This document shows, one piece after another, positions 39,046-50,000 of a DNA stretch of 64,000 nt. The position numbers and the translations under genes were made by a program. How positions within the stretch are numbered: position 1 is the stretch's first letter; each line of letters begins with the position of its first letter. This stretch comes from Mesostigma viride. Its lineage: Eukaryota; Streptophyta; Mesostigmatophyceae; Mesostigmatales; Mesostigmataceae. The notes under the pieces were generated by a model, which worked only from the letters and a program-made list of their open reading frames with translations, did no database searches and was not told the origin of the DNA. The stretch is taken from the NCBI GenBank assembly GCA_009746045.1, contig RPFO01000418.1, positions 675,373 through 739,372 of the forward strand, read 5' to 3'.

Positions 39046-39779
39046 CAAACTGCACTCTGTTACCGCTTGGTTTCATGTTGCGCTTTGCAACTGAAACACT
39101 CCGCAGTGCATCCTCTCCTTCGTCCGCCTTGTCCTCTAGTTCCGCGCAAACGTCGTCTTCGAGTTCCTCCCTCCGCGGAAAGTGTCTCTCTCCAGCATAT
39201 CACCCATGTACTCCTTCAAAATGTCGTCGATTGGCATCAGAGTGTGAACTGCATTCCGGACCGCCTCGCGAATGTAGCCGCAAAGATTCGGCGATGAAGT
39301 TTGTACGTACTATCTCCTGTATCTGTTACAAAAAAGTCCATGTCGTCCAAAATGTCCGATCCTATGTTCTTCATCACAAGATGGACAAATTTTGTCGCAG
39401 ACGGTACTCTGACCTTCATTGTTTGGTTTGGATCCTTTGACATTCGAATCGACCCCATTATCATGCTCGTGCATACAAAGTAGGCTTTCAGGAGATCACG
39501 AAAGTACGGCATCGCGTCCATGACGTTCTCGGTCTCCTCTTCGACGACATCGGGCGTCCATTCGGTAATCTCGTTCAAAAGTTGTTCGAAGGCGTCCAAA
39601 GGGTCCATGCCGAGTTTTTCTGACGCTTCCATGGCATCGTTGAGAATTTGTTTGAGGGACTCAAAAATTGGTTCCGTGAGACCCCTTTCCAGCTGATCGA
39701 CATACTCTTTCTTGCTATCGACTAGCACGTTAATATTCACAACGGGGTCCGAAGACGACTGCGCCGGGCGATGACTCAT
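39002..39779 (-). CDS. Hypothetical conserved-looking protein, two frameshifts
   Basis: The frame from ATG 39779 runs about 175 residues to a stop at 39237. The protein clearly continues in a second frame (IREAVRNAVHTLMPIDDIL near 39250) and then a third (acidic, ending at 39002). Both switches equal loss of one base. Intact length would be about 259 residues. The N-terminal half is helical and acidic; the end is strongly acidic (FDDEDEEADVVDDG). No family is named with confidence. Confidence 0.55.
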
Positions 39780-40107
39780 GGTTTAGAGTTTGCGAACAAA
39801 ATTTAACATCACTTCGAGACGAACGAGATAAATAACGACATCTCAATTCCTCTGCTTCTTTCTCCGCGCGAAGGGCTCGATCCTCGAGAGACAATAGAGT
39901 CTTTCTCATTCGTTCAGATGGATTCGAGTAGTGTGAAAAGTTCGGAAAATCTCCGTGGTGCATAGTTGGCAAGTTCAACAGAGAACGATAATACCTACAC
40001 TCCTCGCGAGATTTGCCGATTCGAGAAATGTAATGATGCCTGGCCGTTTGAAAGTCCTCGTACATGCCCATTGTCAACGTTGTTTTCGCCAACGAATGTT
40101 TTTTCAT
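39730..40107 (-). CDS. Hypothetical helical protein
   Basis: 125 residues from ATG 40107, with a charged coiled-coil-like segment (LLSLEDRALRAEKEAEELR). The last ~50 bases overlap the next gene on the same strand and may not be the true end. No motif recognised. Confidence 0.5.
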   Translation of the reverse strand: MKKHSLAKTTLTMGMYEDFQTARHHYISRIGKSREECRYYRSLLNLPTMHHGDFPNFSHYSNPSERMRKTLLSLEDRALRAEKEAEELRCRYLSRSSRSDVKFCSQTLNHESSPGAVVFGPRCEY

Positions 40108-40110
40108 GTA

Positions 40111-40565
40111 TCATGACGAACATCTACTTTCGAAAGTCAGCGCGAGCTGAACAAGACCCCAAACAACGACCCCTGAGACAGCTCCTGCAAGATGAACCCT
40201 CATCTTGCTGATCTCTCCCGACTTCTTGTCCTCGAACCAACGGGGCTGATACTTAGGGACTAACTTGATGACGCCAATCGCGGCGATAACACCAGCGCAC
40301 AATGCCGGAATAGAAAAACCGCGTTTTACGCCCCACCCGCGGTGGCATGATTCGTCAGCAGAGGTTCTTTCGCAGTAGTGATATCCATCACGTCCGAATC
40401 GTATCTTTCTGGAATCCGAGCCGCTGGACGTTCGCGAATCATAGCAGGTACCGATGGTTCGATGATCGATTCCCTCATCGCGGGTGCAGGAGTGGGAACA
40501 ACTACCGGGTCTGCGGCAATCGCAGTGCCCCGTCGAGCAGCGCGGGTCATTTCGGTGAGACTCAT
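40111..40565 (-). CDS. Pro-rich protein with C-terminal membrane segments, frameshifted
   Basis: The frame from ATG 40565 gives a 79-residue Pro/Ala/Thr-rich N-terminus ending at 40326. A second frame downstream reads as a small membrane protein (LCAGVIAAIGVIKLV; AGAVSGVVVWGLVQLAL) to 40111 but has no ATG. Restoring one G in the G4 run near 40332 joins them into about 151 residues with two TM segments. AT-rich aacatataccat precedes the start. Confidence 0.5.
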
Positions 40566-40614
40566 AATGGTATATGTTTACCTCTGTGGCAAAAAAATGA
40601 CATTGATAAACGCG

Positions 40615-41162
40615 TCAATCATAACTAGTAAAATCGGGTTTGTCCAGGTCCCATTGAGGGGCCACGTCGTCTGGCGTGGACACTTTGTCCTCCGCACACG
40701 AACTGCGCTCTTCTTTTGAAGACATGAAAGGATTGTACGGCTCGCGTTTCCAAACGGGACAAGAGACTTTTCGTAGCACTCCCCGTGATAAAAAGCGAAA
40801 AGTCGGGTGTGAGACATGGGTACCATCTCCTGCACCTTCCCACTAGGCATCGGGATTCGACAATATTGACAACCGACCCATCCGTGACCCGGTTCACTTT
40901 CCATCCAATCGCGCATTATGACGCATCCATCAATTATTTCCCCCCCTCCATTTTCTATGTAGTTTCGCAAAATAGTTTTTTCTTCTTCTGACAGATCGCT
41001 TTTTCTCGAAACACCGCGGACAAAACACAAACGCGACAACCCTCCTCGGTCATGCATCAAGCGACTCGAGTGACGCTCTTTGTATCTCGCAGTGACGGCA
41101 GTCCAATAAGTGTCAGCCGCTTTTTTGTTTTCGGCGAGCTCGTTTACGCGCGTTTCCTTCAT
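40615..41162 (-). CDS. CxxC zinc-binding protein, frameshifted near C-terminus
   Basis: From ATG 41162: helical N-terminus, then VGCQYCRIPM and a downstream HGECYE, a probable zinc site similar in style to the gene at 4998-5291. After about residue 134 the best reading moves to another frame (EPYNPFMSSKEERSSC, acidic end) stopping at 40615. One missing C near 40760 explains it. Intact length about 182 residues. Function unknown. Confidence 0.55.
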
Positions 41163-41199
41163 ACACCACGACGTCTACCGAAGCCACGAACATATTTTT

Positions 41200-42687
41200 T
41201 TACCTCCGCCTAACGGTGCGCTTCCGAACACCTGTCTTGCCGGTTCGCCGACGTACCCTGCGAGCCGCGCCCGAGTGGAAGTTAGGAAGCGGCATCCCGT
41301 TGTTAGAAGGCAATCCACCACCCTCGTAACCAGACGGACCGCCGAACAAGTCTTTTGACATTTTGGACCTTGCGCAAACAGGACCGTACACGGCATTCGG
41401 ATTTTCGACAACGGACCCGTCGGCTGCGACGATATACGGGTCCACGATGCGCAACTTGTCCTGGGCGTTCTTGGTCGCAGGGTCGACGTTGAAAAAGACG
41501 GCGCCGTAACCTGACCCGCAAGACGGCTGGGGAAGACCACTGACACGATAATCAGCGTCGACCAAGTCTGCGAACGCCCTCCATGGCTCGGATAAGTGGA
41601 CGCCCTTGACCAACGCCAACGCCCCCGCATTTCGCCACCATGAGTCGATCTGGTTCAAAATGGAAGTGCGCATACGATTAAAAGCAAGCAAATCCCTACG
41701 GATAAAAGGTTTAAGGTAATTTTTTATATCTGGTGACATGCTGGACCTTGCTGACCAATCGTTCATATTGAGAATCTGTTTCAGGTGCTTTGGAGCTAGC
41801 TGTCGCAAGTCTTCTTTTTTGATTTTATCCTGAAACAAAAGAGGGATTAGCTTTGATGGAAAGGAATCGAGAGAAGGAACATCTTCAACGGCGCCTGTAA
41901 CGTTATCATCCGCGTCGGCTGCTTTCTTGTTATACATTGGCAAATAGCTTATCCCGGTTTTCCAGACGGTGATCTGCGTGGCATAGCTAGTGGCGTGAGG
42001 CCCAGGGGCAAATATTTCGATGCGTCGCTTCCCTTTGTAATCTTTAATAAGATCTGTATCCGTTGTAGTAGTAGTGTTGTCTTTCATCATAAAATTGTCG
42101 CCTTGCAAGCCGACAATTATGTCTTTATTACTATCAGATACTGTAAAGTCAACATCATTACCCTTCGAAGGCGGAACTTCTAAGGTTAGCTTCGATATGA
42201 TTCGCAAAGTGTTCAGCGGGATTCGGTGGAGATAAACAGCGTCTGGGGCCCATTGTCCATCCGTCTTCTCAGGTTTTTCACCCGGAGCGAGTGTCTGTCC
42301 CTTGTGTTCGAGAGCTACGAATCCGCGCAAAAGAGTGACGATCTTTCCGATCTGTGCGCGACTTGTATCCGCTAGCAGAGAAGATGTCGCGTTATGTACG
42401 CGATCCGTGATATCCCTCATTAAGTTCGTAAGTATGTCGTACAAGTACACGCACGTTACAAACGTCTTTAGTTTCCCTACAAGAGCTGGATCGTCGTCGA
42501 TGATGTTGTGCGTGTACATTTTACCTTCTTCAATCTTGAAAGCAATGTTAGGAATATAGCGCTTGATTTTTTGAAGCTCATATCCTGTAAAAATACGACT
42601 CGCAAGATCTTCTATGCGCGCTTGCGATTGTGCGGACCTTCCCGTGGGCGTCGAGACGGCAGTAAACAGCGGGTACGAAGAGGACAT
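41200..42687 (-). CDS. Basic-tailed putative virion protein, paralog A
   Basis: 495 residues, clearly paralogous with the next gene: shared N-terminus (T-VSTPTGRS-Q-Q-RI-DLA-RIFTGYEL), a shared VYLYDIL-NLMRD segment, FIRRDLLAFNRMR, SGLPQ-CG-GYGAVFF, and IVDPYIVAADGSVVENP. The C-terminus is very basic (RRVRRRTG...RKRTVRRR), which suggests contact with nucleic acid or a membrane-proximal role. No known family recognised. ATG 42687 is preceded by tataataacatagg. It lies next to its paralog in the same orientation, pointing to local duplication. Confidence 0.75.
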   Translation of the reverse strand: MSSSYPLFTAVSTPTGRSAQSQARIEDLASRIFTGYELQKIKRYIPNIAFKIEEGKMYTHNIIDDDPALVGKLKTFVTCVYLYDILTNLMRDITDRVHNATSSLLADTSRAQIGKIVTLLRGFVALEHKGQTLAPGEKPEKTDGQWAPDAVYLHRIPLNTLRIISKLTLEVPPSKGNDVDFTVSDSNKDIIVGLQGDNFMMKDNTTTTTDTDLIKDYKGKRRIEIFAPGPHATSYATQITVWKTGISYLPMYNKKAADADDNVTGAVEDVPSLDSFPSKLIPLLFQDKIKKEDLRQLAPKHLKQILNMNDWSARSSMSPDIKNYLKPFIRRDLLAFNRMRTSILNQIDSWWRNAGALALVKGVHLSEPWRAFADLVDADYRVSGLPQPSCGSGYGAVFFNVDPATKNAQDKLRIVDPYIVAADGSVVENPNAVYGPVCARSKMSKDLFGGPSGYEGGGLPSNNGMPLPNFHSGAARRVRRRTGKTGVRKRTVRRR

Positions 42688-42720
42688 TAGTCTATACCTA
42701 TGTTATTATAAAAAAAAAGT

Positions 42721-43977
42721 TTATCTTCGCCTCTTGGTCGATTTTTTCCTATGAACGCGCCTCGCTTGATTCACGTGAAAGTTGGCAGCGTATCCGCTAG
42801 AAGTACCTAAAGAAGGGCCGTTTAACAGATCCGATGCAACACGTTGTCTCTGACAATACGGGCCGTACAATGCGCGAGGGTTTTCGACTAGAGCCCCGTC
42901 GGCGGAGACAATATATGGATCGACAATCTTCGCCTTCGAGTTTGTCCGCGGATCTGCGTCAAAGTACACGGCTCCGTACCCCGGACCGCAATTGTACTGC
43001 GGAATACCCGACACACGCTGATCCGCGATTGCCAAGTTGTGGAGGTAAGGCGCGTAGTTCTCACCTTTGATTGTCCCATCTAAACTCTTCAAAGCCCCAA
43101 CGGACCTGCTCCAATTGTCCAGCATGTTCAAAATTGCAACGCGCATTCTATTGAACGCGAGAATGTCCCGCCGAATAAACTTTGCGATTCTGTTCGAAAA
43201 AGATGTTGCAGTCGGTATATCCAATGCGGATCGGATCTTTTTTAAGTGATGATCTGCGTACTCTGTGATATCCACCGTGTCAGCTGCCAGATCGTAAATT
43301 ACATTGCCCGGAATACTGTCTCGCGAAGGTCCTCCCGTAACAGCCTTTACGTTATAACTCGGAAGATCATTTGATGTACCAGTTACGTCCAGTTTGTCGA
43401 TCTGCACATCTGTGCTATCTAGCGGGTCGGGATTCAGTCCCAAAGATGGGACTTTAATGGTACCTCCATTAGTCACGTTTGCGAGTAGCTGAGTCGGGAT
43501 TCTGCCAAGATACACAGTTTTCGTACCTAAATCTGTTGCCTTAAATCCCCGAAGCGCGTTTGCTACCTGTCCAAGTTTGTTTGTATCAGCTGAGTCGTTT
43601 TCAAACCTTGTTGCATTCGAAACTCGCTCGTGAAAGTCTCTCATCAGATTCGAGAGAATGTCGTAGAGATATACGGAGGCAAGAAACTCTCGTAGCTTTG
43701 TTATGAGAGTAGGGTCTGTATCTAAAATATTGTGCGTGATCATAGGGGCTTCTTCAATTTTGAAACTCATACTTGGCATATAAGTCCGGATAGATTGAAG
43801 CTCGTACCCAGTAAAGATTTTCGTCGCGAGATCGTTGATCCGCTCCTGAACCTGCATGGACCTCCCTGTGGGCGTACCAACAGCCGTGTGCATGGGATAA
43901 CCGGATCCACCAAACGCGGGTGCGGGTGCGGGTGGTGCCGAAGCTGACGGACCTGTACTTGCTGTTAATCCTGCCAT
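42721..43977 (-). CDS. Basic-tailed putative virion protein, paralog B
   Basis: 418 residues, tandem paralog of the gene at 41200-42687. It has a Pro/Ala/Ser-rich first 25 residues absent from A, and lacks a middle region that A has. It ends KKSTKRRR. Intact frame. ATG 43977 follows an AT-rich box (aattatagagaaaa). Confidence 0.75.
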   Translation of the reverse strand: MAGLTASTGPSASAPPAPAPAFGGSGYPMHTAVGTPTGRSMQVQERINDLATKIFTGYELQSIRTYMPSMSFKIEEAPMITHNILDTDPTLITKLREFLASVYLYDILSNLMRDFHERVSNATRFENDSADTNKLGQVANALRGFKATDLGTKTVYLGRIPTQLLANVTNGGTIKVPSLGLNPDPLDSTDVQIDKLDVTGTSNDLPSYNVKAVTGGPSRDSIPGNVIYDLAADTVDITEYADHHLKKIRSALDIPTATSFSNRIAKFIRRDILAFNRMRVAILNMLDNWSRSVGALKSLDGTIKGENYAPYLHNLAIADQRVSGIPQYNCGPGYGAVYFDADPRTNSKAKIVDPYIVSADGALVENPRALYGPYCQRQRVASDLLNGPSLGTSSGYAANFHVNQARRVHRKKSTKRRR

Positions 43978-44043
43978 TTTTCTCTATAATTTCGACGTAG
44001 AAAAAAAATGCTCGTCTAATGCGGTTTTTATAAATGCTTCCCC

Positions 44044-44580
44044 ATGGTTGAATCACCACACATGCCCCCTAAGAAGGCCGAAAAGAAAATGGAGGAGGTC
44101 ACGACACTTAGCAAGCGAGAGACAAGGTCTGGCCGAAAGGTGAAGGCGCCGGCACGTTTCGAACCCGACGAAGTACCCTTAGACGATTTCGACGATGGAG
44201 AGTACGACTCTGACGACCCTGTGGGCGACAACCTTAACGATTCAGAGATTTCTGTGGAAGATGAAGACGGGGAAGAAGATGACGACGACTCTTATGACAG
44301 CAGTTTCATAGACGATGACGATCCGGATGATGCAACTAGAGTTGATACGGATGCCAACGAGGAAGAACTGACTGACACAGAGACAGAGGAAGACGAAGAT
44401 CTTGACCTATCTTCGGAATCTGACGAGGAAGAAGAAGAAGACGACGAAGAAGAAGAAGAGGAAGAACAGAAACCGAAGAGGGTTCAGAAACCTACGCCCG
44501 CAAAGAGAAAACTCAGTTCTTTTCGGGATGATGGAGAAGAGGAAGTTATCTCTTTTGCAAGGCCGAAAATCATAAAGTAG
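44044..44580 (+). CDS. Highly acidic chromatin-like protein
   Basis: 178 residues (or 172 from the ATG at 44062). Lys-rich N-terminus (PPKKAEKKME), an ETRSGRKVKAPARF segment resembling nuclear/chromatin protein motifs, then about 85 residues that are mostly Asp and Glu, and a basic C-terminus with a KRK patch. Such proteins often bind basic proteins such as histones or core proteins. Function is inferred from composition only. Confidence 0.6.
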   Translation: MVESPHMPPKKAEKKMEEVTTLSKRETRSGRKVKAPARFEPDEVPLDDFDDGEYDSDDPVGDNLNDSEISVEDEDGEEDDDDSYDSSFIDDDDPDDATRVDTDANEEELTDTETEEDEDLDLSSESDEEEEEDDEEEEEEEQKPKRVQKPTPAKRKLSSFRDDGEEEVISFARPKIIK

Positions 44581-44601
44581 TTTAACCGCCGTACATGTAA
44601 T

Positions 44602-45471
44602 CTAACTTACCTCGAGCCCTTCCTGGTTTACATTCGGAATGTACAGCGGGTTCGAGTCGAGAGCCGAGTACGCAACATCTGTCGATATCTCTGTCACCTG
44701 CTTCGAGAAGTCCTGAGGCCCTAGCCGAACAGGTCTTTCTATCCGATCGCCCTGAATCCAGGCTAATTTTTCGACAAGCAAATCGCTCTCCTCCGGGCTC
44801 GTCCTAACGGCATGGATCTGATCATCATCGATCTTACGGAAACGAGTGTTTGCATTAAAATCGCCGTACACGAGCTTTCCTTCCTTACAATCAGGGAGCG
44901 CGACAGCAGCTTTGAACACGCGAGGCTCCGACGTCCTCGTGTGATTGTTAAGGTCCTTCTCGGAATGCAGCGATGAACCTCGGTTTTCGTCCTGGAAATT
45001 TGGAACTATGGACTCGTGGGTTCTTTCGTTTACAGGGACTTTGACCATGACATTGTATGCTCCGATACCTATCGATTGTTGTAACGGGGCTTCAGAAGGC
45101 GCGAGATGGGCGTTCTCTATGACCCCGGCACGTCGAGCGATCACCCTAGTAAATTGCTGCATGTCGCTCCATCTGCTACCATTTGTAGACCCTCCCGTCA
45201 AGTCCTCGACGGGTTGAAACGTAGACAACGGCACGCTTCGTTCGGGAAGAACCGTGGCTTCGAAAGCTTTGGACTCGTAAGGCCGCGACTCGCTCTCATA
45301 TTGAGCGTTTGCCGGTCTGGACTCTGTCCCCGCTCGGTTGGCACGATTCAGCGGATCCAAAATCACGAGTCTTGTTTGGAGAGCGCTCTCTTGAGGCCCG
45401 GGTTTCGAGACAATGAGCTGTTCGTCAGGAGCTGTCCAATTTTTGGACATGATTTCAGAACTCTCGTGCAA
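44602..45471 (-). pseudogene. Viral virion-type gene, 3' half (split by LTR element)
   Basis: 290 codons (289 residues and a stop) continue the frame of the 53333-53806 gene. After removing the LTR element and one copy of the 5-base target duplication, the Asn-Tyr codons at 53333-53338 are followed directly by Leu-His-Glu at 45471. The joined protein would be about 447 residues. No family recognised; Pro/Ser/Glu-rich with many Arg. In the present sequence the frame is extended upstream through the LTR to an ATG at 45510, giving a chimeric 302-residue ORF. Confidence 0.75.
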
Positions 45472-45476
45472 GTAAT
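45472..45476. repeat. 5-bp target site duplication (left)
   Basis: gtaat directly outside the left LTR; the same five bases lie directly outside the right LTR at 53333-53337. Confidence 0.8.
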
Positions 45477-46092
45477 AGTTGAGTGAGAGTTTACCACCGA
45501 GGGAATCCATGGCTCTTGCAGGAAAGTTGCCTTTATTATAATAAGCAAACACAGACGTAAGTCACGTCAAGTCCGAGACTGCACGTAGCACAGACGACAG
45601 GGTCGTTGTGCCAAGAGAGCGTGCACGCAAGAGCTAGCGTCCCGGTGCGACCAAGTCACACATATAGCTTGCTAGGGACGCGTCCAAGTATTCAGCTGTA
45701 CTGTCACAGCTGAACTGTCAATCAATTGATTACACGGACTCTGGCACGCCTTTGGCGCGCAGATCTATCAATTGTCCATACGGCTAGTCCTGTGGACCTA
45801 TCCGTACATTACTCAGCACCAATTGTCTCATAGGTCCTGGCGCGCTACAGCACGCCTACCTATCAATTGACTATCAAGTCCTGTACAAGTCCTGTCAACG
45901 TCCTGCGGACTATCAAAGTGACACTTGTACATCCTGTGTCCGTACGCGCCCACAGTGGCGCGCCGGGTACTGTCGGCACAGCCTAGGAAACGTCATAACT
46001 TTTACGTCCCGTATCCAAATGAGGCGTTTAAGGTGCCGTTGGAAAGAGCGTAACAATCTCTATCCACCTAACGTAAATCCTTTACGTTAACT
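45477..46092. repeat. LTR, 3' copy (616 bp)
   Basis: Identical by eye to 52717-53332 (offset 7240). It contains a virus-like AT box (ttattataataa, near 45531-45542) and, on the minus strand, an ATG at 45510 that enters the split viral gene in frame. Confidence 0.88.
45510..45545 (-). promoter_or_regulatory. Virus-like promoter box and ATG inside the LTR end
   Basis: On the minus strand, ttattataataaagg is followed about 20 bases later by ATG at 45510. This resembles boxes before viral genes. It could express the 3' half of the split gene, and in the other LTR copy the internal ORF at 52689. Confidence 0.35.
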
Positions 46093-47041
46093 CCAATCCC
46101 TTCTTTTCTTTAGGGATCACATCCCCTGCCAGGGACCCTTGAAGTAGCTTGAAATGTCCTTCACTCCAGCTTGAAGCTTGAACAGATGTCTTTAATGGCC
46201 AATGCCATTCCCCCAGCCCTTTCTTTTAAGGAACTGGAAAAGAAACAGATCTGCCACAGGGAAAACCATTCCATGAGAAATGGATAAAAACCTATGGAAG
46301 TGGCATTACAGAGTACCACCAGATATTAGGAACAAACAAAATTAAATACATACAGGTTAATTCTATGAGGTCTTCTCCAGGAATTAATCCCATCACCTCG
46401 GTAGAGCCTCCAGTACAATGACCTTCTGGCGGTGAGTTACATTAATCCCAGATACTAATCCCATAAAACCCAGTACATATTCAATATAAGTACAATAAAT
46501 CCATGACAATTAAAATACCACTTGACAAAGTAAGGCGTATTACAATAGTTTCCCCGTCATTCTCTCAACAGGTTAGTATTGGCGCCCGTCTTACGGCGCC
46601 CGTCTACTTGTCAGATGATAAATTGCCACAGCAAACAAATGACAAAATGAAACACATAGGCAACAATTAAATCCTGCCCTGGGGAACTAGGGAAGTCTGA
46701 ACAGGTGAAACACCTGAGCAGGCCAGCTTGTAGAAACATAATACCAGGGAATCGAACCCCGCCCTATAAACCCCAGCATATAGGTTCCCAGACCATTGTG
46801 AGAGGTATGTACAAACATACATTTTTTAAAATAGAATACATGGTCTGTAATGGACCTGTCAACCTTGTGTAGTCAACAGCATGAACCCCAGCCAAAACCT
46901 GGCTGTATCCTGATCAAAATCAGAGTGAGTGTACCATGGTCCATGAGCCTTAGTACAGACTAATATACAGGTATTATGCCAGTCACAATGCTGACACTAC
47001 CACACAATCTGCTCTCCAATGCCCTATAACCAGGCACCAGC
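46093..47041. other. Non-coding 3' part of LTR element
   Basis: About 950 bases between the pol stop and the 3' LTR, with no ORF of note. It is AT-richer and CG-poor. The purine tract needed to prime plus-strand synthesis adjoins the LTR. A box-B-like ggttcgattcc lies at 46748-46758 on the minus strand, without a convincing tRNA around it. Confidence 0.5.
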
Positions 47042-50000
47042 TTAGGCAGCTTGCTGAGATGGGTCCATCAGAGACTGAAGAACCTTGTATTGCACTGCTG
47101 CCTTCTGCACTAGCTTGGTCAAAGCATCAGCAGGATTGTCAACCCCAGGGATATGCTCAATATTGGCCAAGGAGGACAATTCCTTAAGAAGGAGATAATC
47201 CAAGTCCCTACTTCTGGCCATCTGCCTGTGCACAAACTGCACCATCCCCATGGAGTCTGTTTTTAGAAGAGTGGTGACCTGAAGTGGCCAAGGAGTGTTA
47301 GAAGTCATCTGATGAAGCAACTCCTTCAGATAAAGGCTTGTGTGAATGCCTTCACAAATAGCCCTGCATTCTGCCACATCACTGCTGACAGCCACCCGTT
47401 TGTGCAGGCGACTAAACCAGCTCACCAAACTCCCCAGGCCTTCCTGTCTGAGCACAAAGAGCCCTGCAGCCCTGCCCCTGACCTTGGAGACCTGCCTGCT
47501 GTCCATTGAGCTATCCACATACAGCTCCATGCAAATGGGTTGTGATAAATCCACTGCAGACAACAGAATGCCAGACGAAGCCCTGACCTGATCAGCCACC
47601 TTGGCAGACCCTAGCTCTGTCAGCATGTCATCAGGCAACCTGGCTATGACCATAAGGTCTGGCCTGGAAATGCCTGCCACCCAAGCAACCATGCCCCTCA
47701 CCATAGGACACAGTGCCTGTGTGATGGTTGGAGGAAGCTTGCTAATGAGGGTCTTTTGATAATCATTGCCCCCCACCAGCAGCATACGCCACTCCCCCCC
47801 TTCTTCACCAGTGTGGCCTCCATGCCCACAAACAGCAGAGGCTCATTCTCCACCTGCCATTGCTCCCTACCCAGAGGAAACTTGGACTTAATGATGGAGA
47901 TCAGCTCCTTAAGCCACGACGTGGGAGCTATCAGATGTAGGTCATCCCCGTGCAGCGAAGCATACACTGGTAGGCCTTCCCATTGCCCCAGAAACAGACA
48001 GGGGTCTACAGGAGAGACCTTCAAGTTGCAATGCTCCTTCAGGAAACGGTTTAAAGTCTCCCTCCAGATTATTGGACTTGACCTCAGGCCCTCCAGGCCC
48101 TTGAGGATTTTAAGGAACACTGTGTGGATGTCCCTTTTCCATACAGCAGGCACCCTAACATAGAAAGGCGTCTTGCCCTCCCACTTTTCCTGTGCCACAT
48201 CTGCATCCCCTCCAGAAATGCCCTCTTGAAGTCTACCACCACTGAGCCATAGTCCAAGCCCTTGTTGAGAAGGCCTAGAAATACACACAGCAGCAGCCTC
48301 CAAGTGTCATGCAACATGCCAGGGGTATACAACTCCTCAGCAGTGCACTCACCAGTACCCTTGAACTCATTCAGCACTGGCCTGACATGTGGTACCTTGA
48401 CCCCGTCCACCTCCTTCATCTTGATGACAAACTTGAGCTTGAGTAGACGTCGTGCAGGAGGCAGGTCATTGACAGGTTCCACGCATTTCTTGGAGATCCA
48501 GTCCTCCCCAGATTTAATCAGACCCAGTGTGACCTGGGGACACATAATGGGAGAGGACATGAGCTTCACCAGGCCTTGGTAGTTGATAGGGCTGTGTCCA
48601 GCAAGTGAGTGAGGACCAATGCCCAAACTGCTTGGATGACTAGCAGCTGGCAGTATGAGGTCATCAACCAAGGGCTCCTGCCCCTGGCACACTTGCACAC
48701 GCTTAACCGTCCTGGTTACTGCACGTGATAGGTGAGTGGTCCTGAAATTAATCAGTGGGACCTGACCAGCCCCTTCCTTAGTCAGGAGAGAGGACGTGAT
48801 CACTACCCCATCCTGGCATAGGAAATTCTGCCCCAGAAGAGCAGGTCCTTGATAGCCCTCCAAGACACAAAAAGCAGTGTCCTGTCCAAGGATAGGAATG
48901 AATACCTCACCCAGTACCTTCACGTGTACCCCGCCACTGAAGTCAGACACAAACTGATAGCTGGGTTCAGACATGCTGTACCCTGCTGCAGCCCTGGTCC
49001 CAATGATGGAAACCTGAGAATTAGTGTCTACCTCTAAGGCAGTGTCCAGCCCCAGATTGCCATGCCACCTGAGCTTGGCTACCTTGGGCTGCTTCTTGGC
49101 TCTTTGTAGAGCCCCAATCAATCCAGCCAAACTTGTCCCCCTGGGCTTGGTTAGTGCCTTGGGCTTGACAGTTGACTCCCCAGCTGTTGACCTTGCAGCC
49201 TGTTCAACAAGTACCTCTGCAACCTGGCCAGGGCTGACAGATTCCCCTGCAACAGATGTGGTCGTTGCGTCAGTGATGTCACTTGGGACCTGAAAATCCT
49301 GCAGATCCTGTGAGCCTTGTGCCTGACTGCCCTCATTCATCAGGTTAGGCTTGACATATGACCAACTCAGCCGGTGCACATGCTTTGGTTCGTCCTCCAT
49401 GCTGACCAAGCATGCGTGGCTAGCTTCATCAACCTGGGTAACCACCCCAGGACTCCAGCTACCACGTTTGCCATAAAGGCTAGGTTCCTTCCAAGCTAGG
49501 ACCTTCTGACCCACTTGTGGCTCCAGCATCTTCCAACCCCGGTCCTTCTCCCTCAGCTTGGCAAAGGTGACATGTGCAGCATGTTTCCAGCCCTCCAGCA
49601 CATGTGGTGGGCACAGGCCATGATATAGACCCATTGGGCTGACAGCAACTCCATCATAGTAGAAGTTAACCCTGCTGTTCAGCTGCTGCTCCACGTTCCT
49701 CAGCCATGCACTCCTGACAAGTGCAGGTGCAGACAAGGGTACCCAGTCTTCAGAGATGATCAATTTCTTGACCTCCTGGATTGCCCTCTCGATAGCACCC
49801 TGCTGCCCATGAGCCTCCCTAGGTGTAACCAGCAACTCAGGAAGGGTAGGATCACCCTTGAGATGCTGAAACTGCATGTCCACCTGGATCCTTGTGGTAG
49901 GAAACTTGGCTCTTACATTCTGCAGGGCAGCCAGCAAGTACCTGTTCTTCATAGAAGGTAAATGCTCTAGCACCTTGTATTTCGTGTACCTGTCCACGCA

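Noticed and set aside
40111..40348. A separate small membrane gene starting at ATG 40348
   Set aside because: That start needs the opposite kind of frameshift; joining to the frame from 40565 needs only one missing G and fits the pattern of the window.
46720..46800. Possible tRNA or tRNA-derived element on the minus strand
   Set aside because: A perfect box-B-like ggttcgattcc and a T-arm-like stem exist, but there is no convincing D arm, acceptor stem or 7-base anticodon loop.
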